A DNA stretch of 64,000 nucleotides from Actinacidiphila sp. DG2A-62 (GTDB lineage: Bacteria > Actinomycetota > Actinomycetes > Streptomycetales > Streptomycetaceae). The stretch covers positions 7,268,001 through 7,332,000 of the forward strand of contig NZ_JAYMGI010000002.1 in NCBI RefSeq assembly GCF_035825295.1, given 5' to 3'. A program made the translations under genes and the position numbers. Under the pieces are notes generated by a model. It saw nothing but the letters and a program-made list of their open reading frames with translations. It was not told the origin of the DNA and did no database searches. This document shows positions 1-9,802 of this stretch, one piece after another (the stretch's first letter is position 1; each line of letters opens with the position of its first letter).

Positions 1-378
1 GACGTCGGCGATCCCGCGCTCGCCGCGTGGTCGGCCCGCGAGCGCCGCGTGATGCTCAGCCGCGACCGGGGCCTGCTGCGCCGCCGTGAGCTGTGGGCCG
101 GCGGCTACGTCTACAGCGACCGGCCGGAGGAACAACTGCGCGACGTGCTCGGCCGGTTCGCGCCGCCGCAGGCCCCCTGGACCCGCTGCGTCGCCTGCAA
201 CGGACGGCTCGTCCGCGCCGACAAGGCCGCCGTCCGCGACCGCCTCCACGACGGGACCCGGTCCACCTACGACGTCTTCGCCGAATGCGCCGACTGCGCC
301 CGCGTCTACTGGAAGGGCGCCCACCACGCCCGCCTCCAGGCCCTCGTCGACGAGATGACGCGGGGCGCGCAGCCGTAG
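1..378 (+). CDS. Mut7-C RNase-domain protein, 3' part
   Basis: The frame is open from the first base, so the start lies outside the window; the last 125 codons are present. The visible part has the LSRDRGLLRR stretch followed by a short helix-rich region and then two CxxC pairs (CVAC around residue 64 and CADC around residue 96), which is the C-terminal zinc ribbon of the Mut7-C (DUF82) family. That family resembles PIN-type ribonucleases; its substrate in bacteria is unknown. The family assignment is fairly safe from the spacing of DR, cysteines and the final KGAHH stretch. Nothing can be said about its N-terminal part, which in many actinobacteria is a ubiquitin-like fold. Confidence 0.8.
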   Translation, partial: DVGDPALAAWSARERRVMLSRDRGLLRRRELWAGGYVYSDRPEEQLRDVLGRFAPPQAPWTRCVACNGRLVRADKAAVRDRLHDGTRSTYDVFAECADCARVYWKGAHHARLQALVDEMTRGAQP

Positions 379-478
379 CCTGCCGCCGCGCGCCGACCGG
401 GGGCGTGGCGCCCACCACCAGGGGCCCGCGTCCCATCCCGGACCCTCGGCAGCCGCCGGCGGCCGGCCCGGCCCGGTG

Positions 479-3438
479 TCACCGCGCCGCGAGGGACTCC
501 CGGGTGGCGGCGAGGGCGGCGGCCGCCTGGGGGAGACCGGCCGCCTCGCAGCGGGCGACGGCCGCGGTCAGGCGGGCGCGGGCGGCGTCGGGGGCGCCGA
601 GGGCGTTGGCCTCCAGCAGCGCCGCGATGCGCACCGCCTCCGCCCGGGGCTCCTCGCCAGCCGGCCCGCCGTCCTCGTAGGCGCTGATCGCCCGCTCCAT
701 CTCGGCGAGCGCCTCCTGGTACGCGTGCGCGGAGGCGTGGCAGCGGGAGCGCTGGTAGCGGGTGGCGCCGCGCTGGTACCAGACGACGACATCGGGGGAG
801 TCCGCGGCCGCCGCGATCACCTCGTCGGCGTGGGCGAGGTAGCCGAGTGCGTCGGCGAGCCCGTCGGCCTCCTGCGCGGCCATCGTCTGCCGGGCGAACT
901 CCCGCATCATGCCGAGCACCGGCGCCGGGCGCGGGGCCTTCGCGTGGCCGGCCACCGCCCGGTCGTACGCGGTGCGGGCCGCGTCCCACAGGCCCGCCTT
1001 GGCCAGCGCCGCGGCGGCCTCGCAGGCGACGAGGGTGTGCGTGTACTGCTCGTCGGTCCACTGCGCCACCTCGTCCGCGAGCCGCAGGAACTCCTCGGCG
1101 GCGGCGCGCTGTTCGCCCAGGGACGCGAGCCCGCGGGCGAGGTTGAGCCTGATCTGCGCGGCCAGCCGCGGGTCCAGCTCCGCGGTGCCGCCGAGCACCA
1201 CGGACTCCAGGACCGCCACCGCGTCCGCCGCCCGCCCGTCCTCGGCCAGCACGTCCGCCAGCTCCAGCCTGACCTGCGCGGCGTGCGCGGGCGCGTCCTC
1301 GCGGTCCAGCCGGTCCGCGGCCTCCGACAAGTGCCGTACGGCGCCGGTGAGATCGCCGGAGTGGGCGCACGCGTGGCCGAGCAGCGCGTGGAACGGGCCG
1401 AGGGACAGCGACGCGTCCGGCCAGCGCGCGGCAGCCGCCAGCGCCTGGTGGACCAGCGGCACCGCCTCCTCGGCGTGTCCGCTCTGCACCTTGATCTGCG
1501 CGAGCAGCGCCAGCGGGCGCGGGGTGCGCCACGGCTGGCCCGCGTCCTCCACCAGTTGCAGGGCGCGGTCGAGTTCGGCGGTCGCCGCCTCGAACTCGCC
1601 GGTGCGGGCCGCGACCTCGGCCGCGTACTGGCGGGCCGCGGAGGCGCGCGACGGCGAGCCCAGGCGCTCCGCCTCGGCCAGCAGCCGCGCCACCGCGGTC
1701 TCGAAGGCGTCGACCGCCTCCCGCGGCGGCTCGGGCAGCAGGTCCACCAGGTCGTGGCGGGCGACCATCGCGGCGCACTGCAGGATCGCCAGATACCGGT
1801 CGGGCTCGATGGCCCCGGTCTCCGACAGCCGCTGGGCGAGCAGCAGTTCGGCGGCCAGCTCGGCTCGGGCCTCGGCGGTGCGACCGGTGTCCGGCTCGCC
1901 GGCCCGGCGTCCGCCCGGTGCGCCGCGCCGTCCGTCTGCTGCGCCGCGGCCACCAGCGCCGTCGCCGCGCGGGCGCGTGCCGAGGCCGCGCGGCCCGGGT
2001 TCCCCGCGGCGTCGTAGCGGGCGGCCGCCTCCAGCATCGTGTCGCGCGCCGGGCCCCAGTCGTCGCGGTCGAAGCCGGCGAAGGCGCGGCGCTCGGCGAG
2101 TTCGGCGGCCAGCAGCTCCGCGGGGCCCAGCGCCTCGTCGTGGACATGGCCGGGCTCGGCGGCCCGCCGCTCCACCAGGTCCCACAGTCCGTCCGCGTCG
2201 GGCCGGCCGATCGCGGACAACTCTCGGGCGCGGCGCACCAGGTCACCGAAGTCCTCGGGGGCGGGTTCGGCGGCGGCGCCGACCGGCCCGGGCGCCGGCG
2301 CGGGTGCGGGCAGCGCGGGCCCCGCGGCCCGTACGCCCAGGGCCAGCGGCGCGACCAGCAGCGGCATGCGGGCCAGTCGGGCCAGCCGTCGCGCGCCGAC
2401 CGCGTCGCTGCCGTTGCGCGCGTCGAACGCGGCGGCCAGCCGGGCGCCCTCGGCATGGACGTGGGCGAGCAGCGCGTCCACCGTCCAGGAACGGCCGGGC
2501 GGCCCCGAGACCGCCAGCGTGCCGTGCCCCTGGCCGGCCAGCCGGGCCAGCAGCACCTCCACACCGGTCAGGAACCCCAGCAGGTCCAGCGGTGTGCCGG
2601 TGGCCTCGAACATCGCCCGGTTCTCCGCCAGGATCTCCAGCCCGCGGCCCTCGTTGCGGGTCAGCGCGCAGAACTCCAGGTGCAGGCCGATCGCCTCGGC
2701 CATGTCCGGCTTGCCGCGGGCGAAGCGGTAGCCGGCCAGGTGGTGCGAACGCGCCTCGTCCGTACGGCCGGTGCGCACCAGCGGCAGCAGCGCGTAGGCC
2801 ATGCTGACGTACGGCTCCTCCAGGCAGCTCTGGCCGCCCTCCAGCACCGGCCGCCACTCGCGCAGCGCCCGCTCGTCGTCGCCCGACGCCTCGTGGTGGC
2901 GGGCCCGCAGCCGGGTCTCGCACGCCTCGCAGTCGCTGAGGTCGGTGCGCGGACGGGTCGTCCACAGGTCGTACGCCTCGTCCGTCGCCGTGCCCGTGTG
3001 CCGGGCCACCAGATAGCGCATCGCGTACACCGGCTGCATGCCGTGCCCGGCCGCGGCGTACCGCTCGCGCATCTCGCCGGTCCAGCGCTCGATCGCGGCC
3101 AGCGGCATCTCGGGCAGCTGCAGCAGCGCGGTGGTCACCCACTTGAAGCGCCAGTAGAGCTGGTGCTCCTCCCACTCGCTGAAGTCCTCGGGACGCTCGT
3201 CCCACATCTTCATGATCCGCGCGAACGCCACCGGCGACTTCCGCTGCTCGCCGCCGTAGGTGTACGCGGACATCAGCTCGAACAGCGCGGTGACCAGGGC
3301 GCCCTTGTCGTCGAACTGCTCGGCGGCGGCGACCAGTTCCTCGGCCCGTACGGTCCGCGCCCGGCCGTAGGGGCGGTCGTTGTTCTCGCGCAGCGCCGCG
3401 AACACGGCGTCCGGGGTGTCCTCCGCGGCAACGGTCAC
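479..3438 (-). CDS. Large TPR protein coupled to HSP90 (frame break near 1904)
   Basis: Starts at GTG 3438, inside the last codons of the HSP90 gene (GTGA overlap) with GGAGGAGGG just upstream, so the two are translationally coupled. The N-terminal part (to about residue 510) and the C-terminal part lie in different frames; adding one G to the GGG run at 1903-1905 joins them into about 986 residues. The chain is alpha-helical with repeated A/L-rich 34-residue-like units (for example AYTYGGEQ, YQRGATRYQRSRCHASAHAYQEAL), typical of tetratricopeptide repeats. No catalytic motif is seen. By position it is the likely partner or adaptor of the HSP90 paralogue. The break is more likely a sequence error than decay because both halves are well conserved in style. 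Confidence 0.8.
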
Positions 3439-5402
3439 TTGCCCTCCTCCTGCCCGCCGCCGTACGTGGTCCCGCCCTGCCCGGGACCGCCGGGAGCCCG
3501 GCCGCCCTGTCCCGGTGCGTCCTGTCCCGGTGCGTCCTGTCCCGGTCCTCCCCGCGCCGCGCCGTCCCGCGCCGGCGACTCGTGCATCGCGTGGTCCAGC
3601 AGCCCGATGAACGCGCGGTTGAGCAGCGCGCTCTCCGAGGCCCGCAGCGGCCTCCTGGTCATCAGCAGCGCCTGCCCGTAGAGCGCCTCGACCGCGGTGA
3701 CCGCGAGCTCCCGCTCGCCGATCGAAGCGGCCCTGCGCACCAGCGGGTTGAGGTGGTTGAGCACCAACTGCGCCCGCGGCGCCTGTCCGCGCAGGCTGCC
3801 CAGGATGTCCGCCCACAACCCGTCGGAGGACGCGGCCAGTTCGCTGCGCGCGCGCTCGTGCCGCGCCTCCCGGTTGTCCAGCAGCAGGGCCGGCGCGCTC
3901 ACCGGGTGGAAGCTGCGCAGCACCACGTCGCAGTCGAACTCGCCCACCACCTCGCGCGCGATGTGCAGGAACGCCGCGGCGGACAGCTCCGCGCCCGGGT
4001 CCACCGCGTCCAGGTGCGCGGTGACCGTCGCGGGGTCCAGATCGGTGACCGTGCAGCCCGGGCGGATCTCCGGCAGCCGGTGCACCAGGTCGCGGTCGTA
4101 GGCGTAGCCGCCGTTGACCACCCCGAGGCCGGCCGCCCCGGCGATCGGCGCGACCTGCCGGAACTCCTCGACGGTCTGCGTGACCAGCACCACCGGGTGC
4201 GTGCGGGTGAACTCGTCGAGCGTCACCTGCCCGTCGGTGGTCTCGAACGGCAGCCAGGGCAGCAGCAGTCGCAGCAGTTCGTCGTCGTAGCGGGCCAGCG
4301 CCTTGACCGCCAGGTGGTGCACGGCGATGAAACGGTGCAGCAGCGCCGGGTCGCTGGCCGACAGACCGGTCAGCCAGTCGCGGATGCGCGCGCCCAGCGC
4401 CTCCCGGATCGCCGCGAGCGTCTCGTCCTCGTACAGCGCCTCGCGCGAGGCGGTCGGCCGCAAGCTGTCCGCGTCGACCACGCAGCGCACGAAGAACGCC
4501 CAGTCCGGCAGGAGTTCGGGCGCCTGGTCGGACAGCAGCATGCCCTTCAGATGCACCCGGTGACCGGCCTGCCGGGACGGGTGCACCGACGTCGGCAGCA
4601 CGTACGCCACGCCGCGCAGCCCCACCAGCGGCAGGTCCAGGTCGATGGTGTCCAGCGGGGTGAAGTCGAAGGTCCTGCGGCAGTGTTCGGCCAGCGCCTC
4701 GCGCCGGGCCTGCGGCGAGCCGTGCCGCACCTCCCACGGCGCCGGCGTCTCGTTGATCCGCACGCTCCCGCCGCGGTCGTCCTCGACCGTGACCTCGTGC
4801 CGCAGCAGGCTGCCGTAGTGCCGGGCCAGCGCGACCACCCGGTCCGGCGCGGTCCACTCCGCGGCGTCCGCGCGCGGCGTCAGCGCCACCGTGGTCCCGA
4901 ACTCGGCGACCTCCCCGGCCGGCAGGGTACGGATCGCGTAGCGGCCGTCGGAGCCGCCGCGCCACTGCACCGCCGGGGCCTTCGGGTCGGCCGCGGAGCG
5001 GGTGGTGACGGTGATCTCGTCGGCGACGACGAAGCACGCGAGCAGACCGATGCCGAACTGCCCGATGAAGTCGGTCCTGGCCGACGCCAGCCGGTCGCCG
5101 TCCAGCCCGCCGTCCGCGTCGCGCTTGGAGCTGCGGCCGATGGTGGCCAGGAAGCGGTGCACGTCCGCCTCGGTCAGTCCGACGCCGCTGTCGGTGACCG
5201 TCAGCCGCCCGTCGCCGGCCCGGACCGTGATCCGCGCGGGCGCGGCCGGGTCCAGCGCCTGCCGCGCGGTGATCGCGTCCACCGCGTTCTGCAGCAGCTC
5301 GCGCAGGTACACCCGTGGGCTGGAGTACAGATGGTGCGAAAGCAGATCGACGAGGCCGCGCAGGTCGACCTGGAAACTGTGGGTGGCGGGGGCGTCTGAC
5401 AC
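3435..5402 (-). CDS. HSP90-family chaperone paralogue
   Basis: A 655-residue protein close to the usual HtpG length. The GHKL ATPase site is complete: RELLQNAVDA (residues 34-43, catalytic Glu35 and Asn39), DSGVGL (71-76, adenine-binding Asp71) and the GQFGIGLLACF lid motif (114-124). The middle domain contains the helix-rich segment around residues 230-400 and the end is a Gly/Pro-rich tail finishing in QEEGK, not the eukaryotic MEEVD. It is likely a cytosolic ATP-dependent chaperone. It differs from classical HtpG in having LLQN in place of LISN and in being coupled to a TPR gene. I leave the symbol blank because a separate classical htpG may exist elsewhere. Confidence 0.92.
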   Translation of the reverse strand: MSDAPATHSFQVDLRGLVDLLSHHLYSSPRVYLRELLQNAVDAITARQALDPAAPARITVRAGDGRLTVTDSGVGLTEADVHRFLATIGRSSKRDADGGLDGDRLASARTDFIGQFGIGLLACFVVADEITVTTRSAADPKAPAVQWRGGSDGRYAIRTLPAGEVAEFGTTVALTPRADAAEWTAPDRVVALARHYGSLLRHEVTVEDDRGGSVRINETPAPWEVRHGSPQARREALAEHCRRTFDFTPLDTIDLDLPLVGLRGVAYVLPTSVHPSRQAGHRVHLKGMLLSDQAPELLPDWAFFVRCVVDADSLRPTASREALYEDETLAAIREALGARIRDWLTGLSASDPALLHRFIAVHHLAVKALARYDDELLRLLLPWLPFETTDGQVTLDEFTRTHPVVLVTQTVEEFRQVAPIAGAAGLGVVNGGYAYDRDLVHRLPEIRPGCTVTDLDPATVTAHLDAVDPGAELSAAAFLHIAREVVGEFDCDVVLRSFHPVSAPALLLDNREARHERARSELAASSDGLWADILGSLRGQAPRAQLVLNHLNPLVRRAASIGERELAVTAVEALYGQALLMTRRPLRASESALLNRAFIGLLDHAMHESPARDGAARGGPGQDAPGQDAPGQGGRAPGGPGQGGTTYGGGQEEGK

Positions 5403-5474
5403 CAGATCTGCTCTTTCGGTTCGTGGCCGTGCGGTGCTGCCGGGCGGTGCGGGGGCGGTGCGGGGATGTCGGGC

Positions 5475-5518
5475 GGTGCCGGTCGGGTGGTGCCGGTCGG
5501 GTGGTGCCGGTCGGGTGG
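5475..5518. repeat. 14-bp tandem repeat x3 in HSP90 leader
   Basis: The unit GGTGCCGGTCGGGT occurs three times head to tail (5475-5488, 5489-5502, 5503-5516) in the 205-bp gap upstream of the HSP90 gene. The rest of that gap is G/C-rich with no evident gene. The array would lie in the HSP90 leader if transcription starts upstream of it. Confidence 0.85.
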
Positions 5519-5607
5519 TGGGGTGCCGCCGTGGGGAGCGGGAGGCGCGGGGTGTGGCCGGCGGTGCGTCGAGGGGGACGCGGACGGGCGCGGGGACGGT
5601 TGCCGGG

Positions 5608-6633
5608 TCAGGCTCCGACCAGGACGCGCCACCCGCGGAACGGCGCGGCCGGGTCGCGTCCGTCCAGGTACATCCACGGGAACTCCGTCACGCTGCCGTC
5701 CAGCACGCGGAACAGGTCCGCCGCCGCCTCGCGCTCACCGGCGAGCGCGAACGCCATCGCGAAGGTGTTGAAGCCACGCGTCCAGTCGCGCCGCCGCGGG
5801 TAGTCGGGGTGGTGCACCGAGCGCTCGGCCGCCTCGTACAGCGACACGATCACATCGGCCCCGCGCAGGTACTCCGTGCCCCGGCCACCGTCCATGTCCG
5901 CGCTGTCGTCCTGGAGATCCAGCCAGTGCTCCAGGTGCGCCACCGCGACGAGTTCGCCCAGCGTGCCGCCCGGCGGCACGGCCAGCATCGCCTCCCGCGC
6001 GAAGGCGTGCATCTCCTCGTGCGAGCCGCCCCACTTGCGGCAGATCTGCTGCAAGTGCTGCCGGTGCGCGGCCAGATGAGCGGGGCAGCGGCGCACCGAC
6101 GCCTCGAACCTGCGCGCCGCGACCTGCGGACCGACCTGGAGCCCGCGCCCGCTGATCTGCAGGAAGTACCACGGCGCCACCCACTCGGGGACGGCCTCCG
6201 CGACCTCGTAGAGCAGGTCCTCCGCGGTGCGCAGCCGGGCGTGGAAGACCTCGAACTGCTCCCGTGAGACGTTCTGGGCCCGCTGCCGGGTCCTGGCCTC
6301 CCAGGCCCACTCGACGTGCCGGGCGCCGGACACCAGCAGCGCCAGCGGGTCGTGCGGCTCCGCGCGGGTCACCTCGCCCAGCCACCGCTCGCTGCCGGCG
6401 ACCATCATCAGCCCCTCGACCAGCCAGGTCAGCTCCTCGCAGTCGCCGCTGTGCACGGCGCCGTCGAGCAGCGCGCGGATCTCCGGCCAGCGCCCGGCCG
6501 CGGCGGCCTCCCGCAGCGCGGCCAGCCGCGGGTCCCCGAAGCTCAGGTCCACCCGTGCGAGCGCGGCGCGCGGCCGTCTCGGCCACACCGGCCTGGTCGA
6601 CTCCCCATCAGTACGGCGGCGGATCAACGGCAT
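5608..6633 (-). CDS. Uncharacterised helical protein
   Basis: ATG 6633 (MPLIRRRTDG) is chosen because it follows a GGGGG ribosome-site-like stretch and the frame further upstream has no protein-like composition. The 341 residues are rich in Trp, His, Glu and Ala helices (RWLGEVTRAEPHDPLALL, HLEHWLDLQDDSADM), with a repeat-like layout reminiscent of TPR-type or DUF4034-like proteins, but I do not recognise a catalytic motif. No signal peptide or membrane segment is seen, so it is presumed cytosolic. It sits upstream of HSP90 on the same strand, 205 bp away, which hints at but does not prove a link. Confidence 0.8.
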   Translation of the reverse strand: MPLIRRRTDGESTRPVWPRRPRAALARVDLSFGDPRLAALREAAAAGRWPEIRALLDGAVHSGDCEELTWLVEGLMMVAGSERWLGEVTRAEPHDPLALLVSGARHVEWAWEARTRQRAQNVSREQFEVFHARLRTAEDLLYEVAEAVPEWVAPWYFLQISGRGLQVGPQVAARRFEASVRRCPAHLAAHRQHLQQICRKWGGSHEEMHAFAREAMLAVPPGGTLGELVAVAHLEHWLDLQDDSADMDGGRGTEYLRGADVIVSLYEAAERSVHHPDYPRRRDWTRGFNTFAMAFALAGEREAAADLFRVLDGSVTEFPWMYLDGRDPAAPFRGWRVLVGA

Positions 6634-6946
6634 CCGGCCATCCCCCTTGCGTGACACTCCCCAGACGCCAGTACATATCACGATCACCTGACAATCAGCT
6701 CGTCGGACCCACGGTCGAGCGCTGTCCACGCGCGTCGACCCGGCCCACCCGAGGTGGTCCGTGCCGGTCCGCGCTGACCTGCGCCGGTCCGTGTCGGCAC
6801 GCGCCGGTCCGCGTGCATCCGAGCCGACTCGTCCATGCCTCGCCGGCCCGCCCCACCTGTCCTCGGCCCCTGCGCCCGGCGCACCCCGCTCGGCCGACAA
6901 TCATATTGCTCTGGACAAAAAAAATTTTCGGTGAGACGGTGGACCC
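6634..6946. other. Divergent intergenic region
   Basis: This 313-bp gap separates two divergently transcribed genes. Its centre (about 6760-6850) is a degenerate series of CCGGTCCGCG-like units. The side next to the ArsR gene is strikingly A/T-rich for this genome. I see no gene in it. Confidence 0.6.
6897..6932 (+). promoter_or_regulatory. A/T-rich promoter/operator of the ArsR-SRPBCC pair
   Basis: An eight-A run followed by TTTT (6917-6928) is flanked by AATCATATTG, and the outer bases CCGA at 6892-6895 and TCGG at 6928-6931 are complementary. In a genome this G/C-rich such a patch ending about 17 bp before an ATG is most simply a promoter with an ArsR-type operator. The exact box cannot be fixed by eye. 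Confidence 0.4.
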
Positions 6947-7600
6947 ATGCTGGACGTGAGCGTGATCGAGGACGCCGAGGCGGCCGCCGTGTCGCTGGAC
7001 CCGATACGGGCCAGGCTGCTCGCCGAGCTGGCCGCCGGGCCGGCCTCGGCGGCGATGCTGGCCGCACGGGTGGACCTGCCGCGGCAGAAGGTCAACTACC
7101 ACCTGCGGGCGCTGGAGCGGCACGGCCTGGTCGAGCTGGCGGGCGAGCGCCGCAAGGGGAACGTCACCGAGCGGCTGATGCGGGCCACCGCGGCGTCGTA
7201 CGTCATCTCGCCGACGGCGCTGGGCGCGGTCCAGCCGGACCCGGCGCGGTTCCGGGACCAGCTGTCCGCGCGCTGGCTGCTCGCGGTCGCCGCGCGGCTG
7301 GTCCGCGACGTCGGGTCGCTCATCACCGGCGCCGACCGGGCCGGACGGCGGCTGGCCACGTACGCGCTGGACGGCGAGGTGCGGTTCGCGTCGGCGGCCC
7401 AGCGGGCGGCGTTCGTCGAGGAGTTGACGCGCGGCGTGAGCGCGCTGGTGGCCAAGTACCACGACCCGGACGCCGAGGGCGGCCGACCGCACCGCGTCGT
7501 CGTCGCCCTGCACCCGAGCGTCCGGCCGGGGCCGCGCGAGGCCCGCACCACCGAGGAGTTGCCGGAATCCGGCACAGGAGAGGACGGCAGCGATGCCTGA
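6947..7600 (+). CDS. ArsR/HTH-type transcriptional regulator
   Basis: 217 residues. A winged helix-turn-helix fills residues 15-75: DPIRARLLAEL, then MLAARVDLPRQKVNYHLRAL with HGLVELAGER as the wing. This is the ArsR-like family with a helical C-terminal part that usually accompanies SRPBCC genes. There are no metal-binding cysteines, so a metal sensor is unlikely. Its stop overlaps the start of the next gene by 8 bp, so the two form an operon, and it likely represses its own promoter at the A/T-rich patch immediately upstream. The ligand is unknown. Confidence 0.88.
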   Translation: MLDVSVIEDAEAAAVSLDPIRARLLAELAAGPASAAMLAARVDLPRQKVNYHLRALERHGLVELAGERRKGNVTERLMRATAASYVISPTALGAVQPDPARFRDQLSARWLLAVAARLVRDVGSLITGADRAGRRLATYALDGEVRFASAAQRAAFVEELTRGVSALVAKYHDPDAEGGRPHRVVVALHPSVRPGPREARTTEELPESGTGEDGSDA

Positions 7601-8402
7601 GCAGTCCGAGAGGCCCGACGTGTCGGGGGAGTCGCGGGGCGACATGAGCCCCGCGAGCCCCAACGGGTTCGAGATCGTGCGCGAGTTCGCGGTCGAGCAG
7701 AGCCCCGAACAGGTGTGGGAGGCGATCACCACCGGCACCGCGGGCTGGCTGTGGCCGATGGAGTACGAGCCCCGGGAGGGCGGCGCGGCCCCCTTCGGCG
7801 GCACGATCACCGCGTGGCAGCCGCCGCACCGGCTCACCGCGCGCTCCGAGAGCCCCGCCGGGGTGCCGCAGCAGACCTTCAACCAGCTCGACCACCTCGT
7901 CGAGCCGCGCGAGGACGGCGGTTCATGGGTGCGCTACGTGCACAGCGGGATCTTCGTCGACGACTGGGACAACCAGTACGACGGCGCGAACAGGCACACC
8001 GACTTCTACCTGCACACCCTCCGGCAGTACCTGCGCCACTTCCAAAAGCGGGCCGCGGTCTGGGCCACCGCCGACGCCGCGGGTCCCGGGGCGCGCACCC
8101 CCGACGCCCTGGAGACCGCGGCGCGCGCCCTCGGCCTTCCCACGGGCGGCCCGGACGCCTTCGGCCCGGCGCTCGGCGACACCCTGCGGGCCGCGCTGCC
8201 CGGCGGCCCGGCGGACGCGGTGCTGGACTACCGCACCCCGTACTTCATCGGGCTGCGCACCCCGGACGCGATGTACCGCTTCTTCGGCCGCAACCACTTC
8301 GGCGCGAGCGTCGGCGTGGCGGTCCACGACTTCGCACCGGGCGCGGACGCGGAGGCGCTGACCAAGCAACTGTCGGGCTGGCTGGCGGCCGTGTACGCGT
8401 AG
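7593..8402 (+). CDS. SRPBCC (AHSA1/START-like) protein
   Basis: 269 residues. The first 150 form a SRPBCC ligand-binding fold: FEIVREFAVEQSPEQVWEAITTG, a beta-rich core with GTITAWQPPHRLT, and the C-terminal helix FYLHTLRQYLRHF. A second, shorter helical domain follows (residues 165-269) with RTPDAMYRFFGRNHFG. Proteins of this family are often labelled activator of Hsp90 ATPase from fold similarity, but the bacterial ones bind small hydrophobic ligands or have unknown roles. It is translated with the ArsR gene. No signal peptide. Confidence 0.88.
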   Translation: MPEQSERPDVSGESRGDMSPASPNGFEIVREFAVEQSPEQVWEAITTGTAGWLWPMEYEPREGGAAPFGGTITAWQPPHRLTARSESPAGVPQQTFNQLDHLVEPREDGGSWVRYVHSGIFVDDWDNQYDGANRHTDFYLHTLRQYLRHFQKRAAVWATADAAGPGARTPDALETAARALGLPTGGPDAFGPALGDTLRAALPGGPADAVLDYRTPYFIGLRTPDAMYRFFGRNHFGASVGVAVHDFAPGADAEALTKQLSGWLAAVYA

Positions 8403-8448
8403 GGGGCGTGCGCGTCCGGTGCGCAGGACCGGACGCGGCCCGTTTTGA

Positions 8449-8537
8449 TGTCGGCTGGACGTCGGCTGGACGTGGGCCTGACGTCGGCTTGGACGTCGGC
8501 ACGGAGGTGGGCCCGGACGTCGGCCTTGACGTCGGCC
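8449..8537. repeat. Degenerate GACGTCGGC tandem repeats
   Basis: Roughly eight copies of GACGTCGGC or close variants (GACGTGGGC, GAGGTGGGC) separated by short CT/CC linkers fill the gap after the SRPBCC gene. It continues the thaumatin frame but has no protein-like sense, so I treat it as a repeat rather than coding. Confidence 0.7.
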
Positions 8538-8623
8538 CGAGTGCCGGGCCGGATGCCGGCCGGGAGGCCCGGTCGCGGGCCCGGACGATTTCCGTTATCG
8601 CCCGGGACCCGCGCCCGTCTCCG

Positions 8624-9772
8624 GTGCATGGGACGCAGAGCCATGGGCAGGACGCGGGCCGGGTCGAGGGCCAGGGCCGGCACAGGAGGTCCGGCCGGGC
8701 GCTGGTCACCGCCGTCATCGCGGTGGCCGGCCTGTGCCTGGCCATGTACGCGGTCTCCGGCCGCCACCCCGACACGGCCGACACGGCCGACGGCACGGCG
8801 GCCGGCGGGAGTTCGCCGGCGGCCGTCCTCACCGCCGGCGGCACGGGTACGGCCGGCGGCAGCGCTCCGAACGGCGCCGGGGCGACCGTCGGCGGCCCGG
8901 ACGGCACGCGTACCGGGGCGGGGACGGCGCCGCCGCCCCCGGGCGCGGCGGGGGTCGGCACTCCCGCAGGCGCCGGGCCGACCCGCACCACCCCGTCCGC
9001 GGCGAGGCCCGGTGCGGGCGCGCACCCCGCGGCCTCCGGCGCGGGGGACGCGGCGGCGTCGCGATCGAGCGCCGGCACCCGCCTGTTCACCCTCGTCAAC
9101 CGCACCGACCGGACGATCTGGCCGGCCTCGGGCGAGCAGACCGCGCGGCCCGCGCTCGCCACCACCGGCTGGGTGCTGCCGCCCGGCCGCACCCTGACCG
9201 TGCGCGTCCCCGACCACTGGAACGGCCGCTTCTGGGCCCGCACCGGCTGTGTCTTCGACACCGCGGGCCGCGGCCACTGCGAGACCGGCGACTGCGGCGG
9301 GCTCTTCCAGTGCCGCGGCTACGGCGCGATCCCCGCCACCTTGGCGGAGTTCAACCTCAACGCCTGGGACGGCCTGGACTTCTACGACGTCAGCCTGGTC
9401 GACGGCGCCAACGTCCCGATGTACATCAACCTCGTCGGCGGTACGACCAAGGACCCGATCTCCGCCGACGGCTGCTCGGCGGCCGGCTGCACCCGCGCCG
9501 TCTCCTGCCCGGCCGCACTGCGCGTCACCGCCGGCGGCCGGACGATCGGCTGCGGCTCGGCCTGCGCGGTCTTCGACACCGACCAGTACTGCTGCCGCGG
9601 CCAGTGGGCCGACCGCTCACGCTGCCGCCCCGACCAGCGGCCCGTCGACTACGCGGCGGTGTTCAAGAAGGCCGAGCCGTTCGCGTACTCCTACGCCGAC
9701 GACGACGCCACGAGCACCTTCACCAGCAAGGGCGAGGCGGGCTACCGGATCACCTTCGGCACGACACCGTAG
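8624..9772 (+). CDS. Secreted thaumatin-family protein
   Basis: About 382 residues. A basic N-terminus and one hydrophobic stretch (LVTAVIAVAGLCLAMYAV, near residues 27-44) form a signal anchor or signal peptide; then a 110-residue Gly/Ala/Thr/Pro linker; then a thaumatin-like domain from about residue 152 (FTLVNRTDRTIWPAS) with the cysteine pattern GCVF, HCETGDCGG, CRGYG, CSAAGC, CGSAC, QYCCRG. Related plant and bacterial proteins bind or cleave beta-glucan, but the enzymatic acids cannot be confirmed here. The start is uncertain: GTG 8624 is in frame, with no ribosome site. ATG 8628 or 8643 would also work if one base is missing downstream, near a GGG run. Confidence 0.8.
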   Translation: MHGTQSHGQDAGRVEGQGRHRRSGRALVTAVIAVAGLCLAMYAVSGRHPDTADTADGTAAGGSSPAAVLTAGGTGTAGGSAPNGAGATVGGPDGTRTGAGTAPPPPGAAGVGTPAGAGPTRTTPSAARPGAGAHPAASGAGDAAASRSSAGTRLFTLVNRTDRTIWPASGEQTARPALATTGWVLPPGRTLTVRVPDHWNGRFWARTGCVFDTAGRGHCETGDCGGLFQCRGYGAIPATLAEFNLNAWDGLDFYDVSLVDGANVPMYINLVGGTTKDPISADGCSAAGCTRAVSCPAALRVTAGGRTIGCGSACAVFDTDQYCCRGQWADRSRCRPDQRPVDYAAVFKKAEPFAYSYADDDATSTFTSKGEAGYRITFGTTP

Positions 9773-9802
9773 CGGGCGCCGCCCGGCGGCCCGCCGTCCG
9801 GG

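Noticed and set aside
907..5037. Long minus-strand ORF of 1376 codons across HSP90 and TPR genes
   Set aside because: It reads HSP90 in the wrong frame (Arg/Ala-rich nonsense) and becomes protein-like only in the TPR part; it is an accident of high G+C.
7593..8402. SRPBCC protein as an HSP90 activator working with the HSP90 at 3435
   Set aside because: The AHSA1 label comes from fold similarity; gene is ArsR-linked, 2.2 kb away on the other strand, and bacterial members do not generally activate HSP90.
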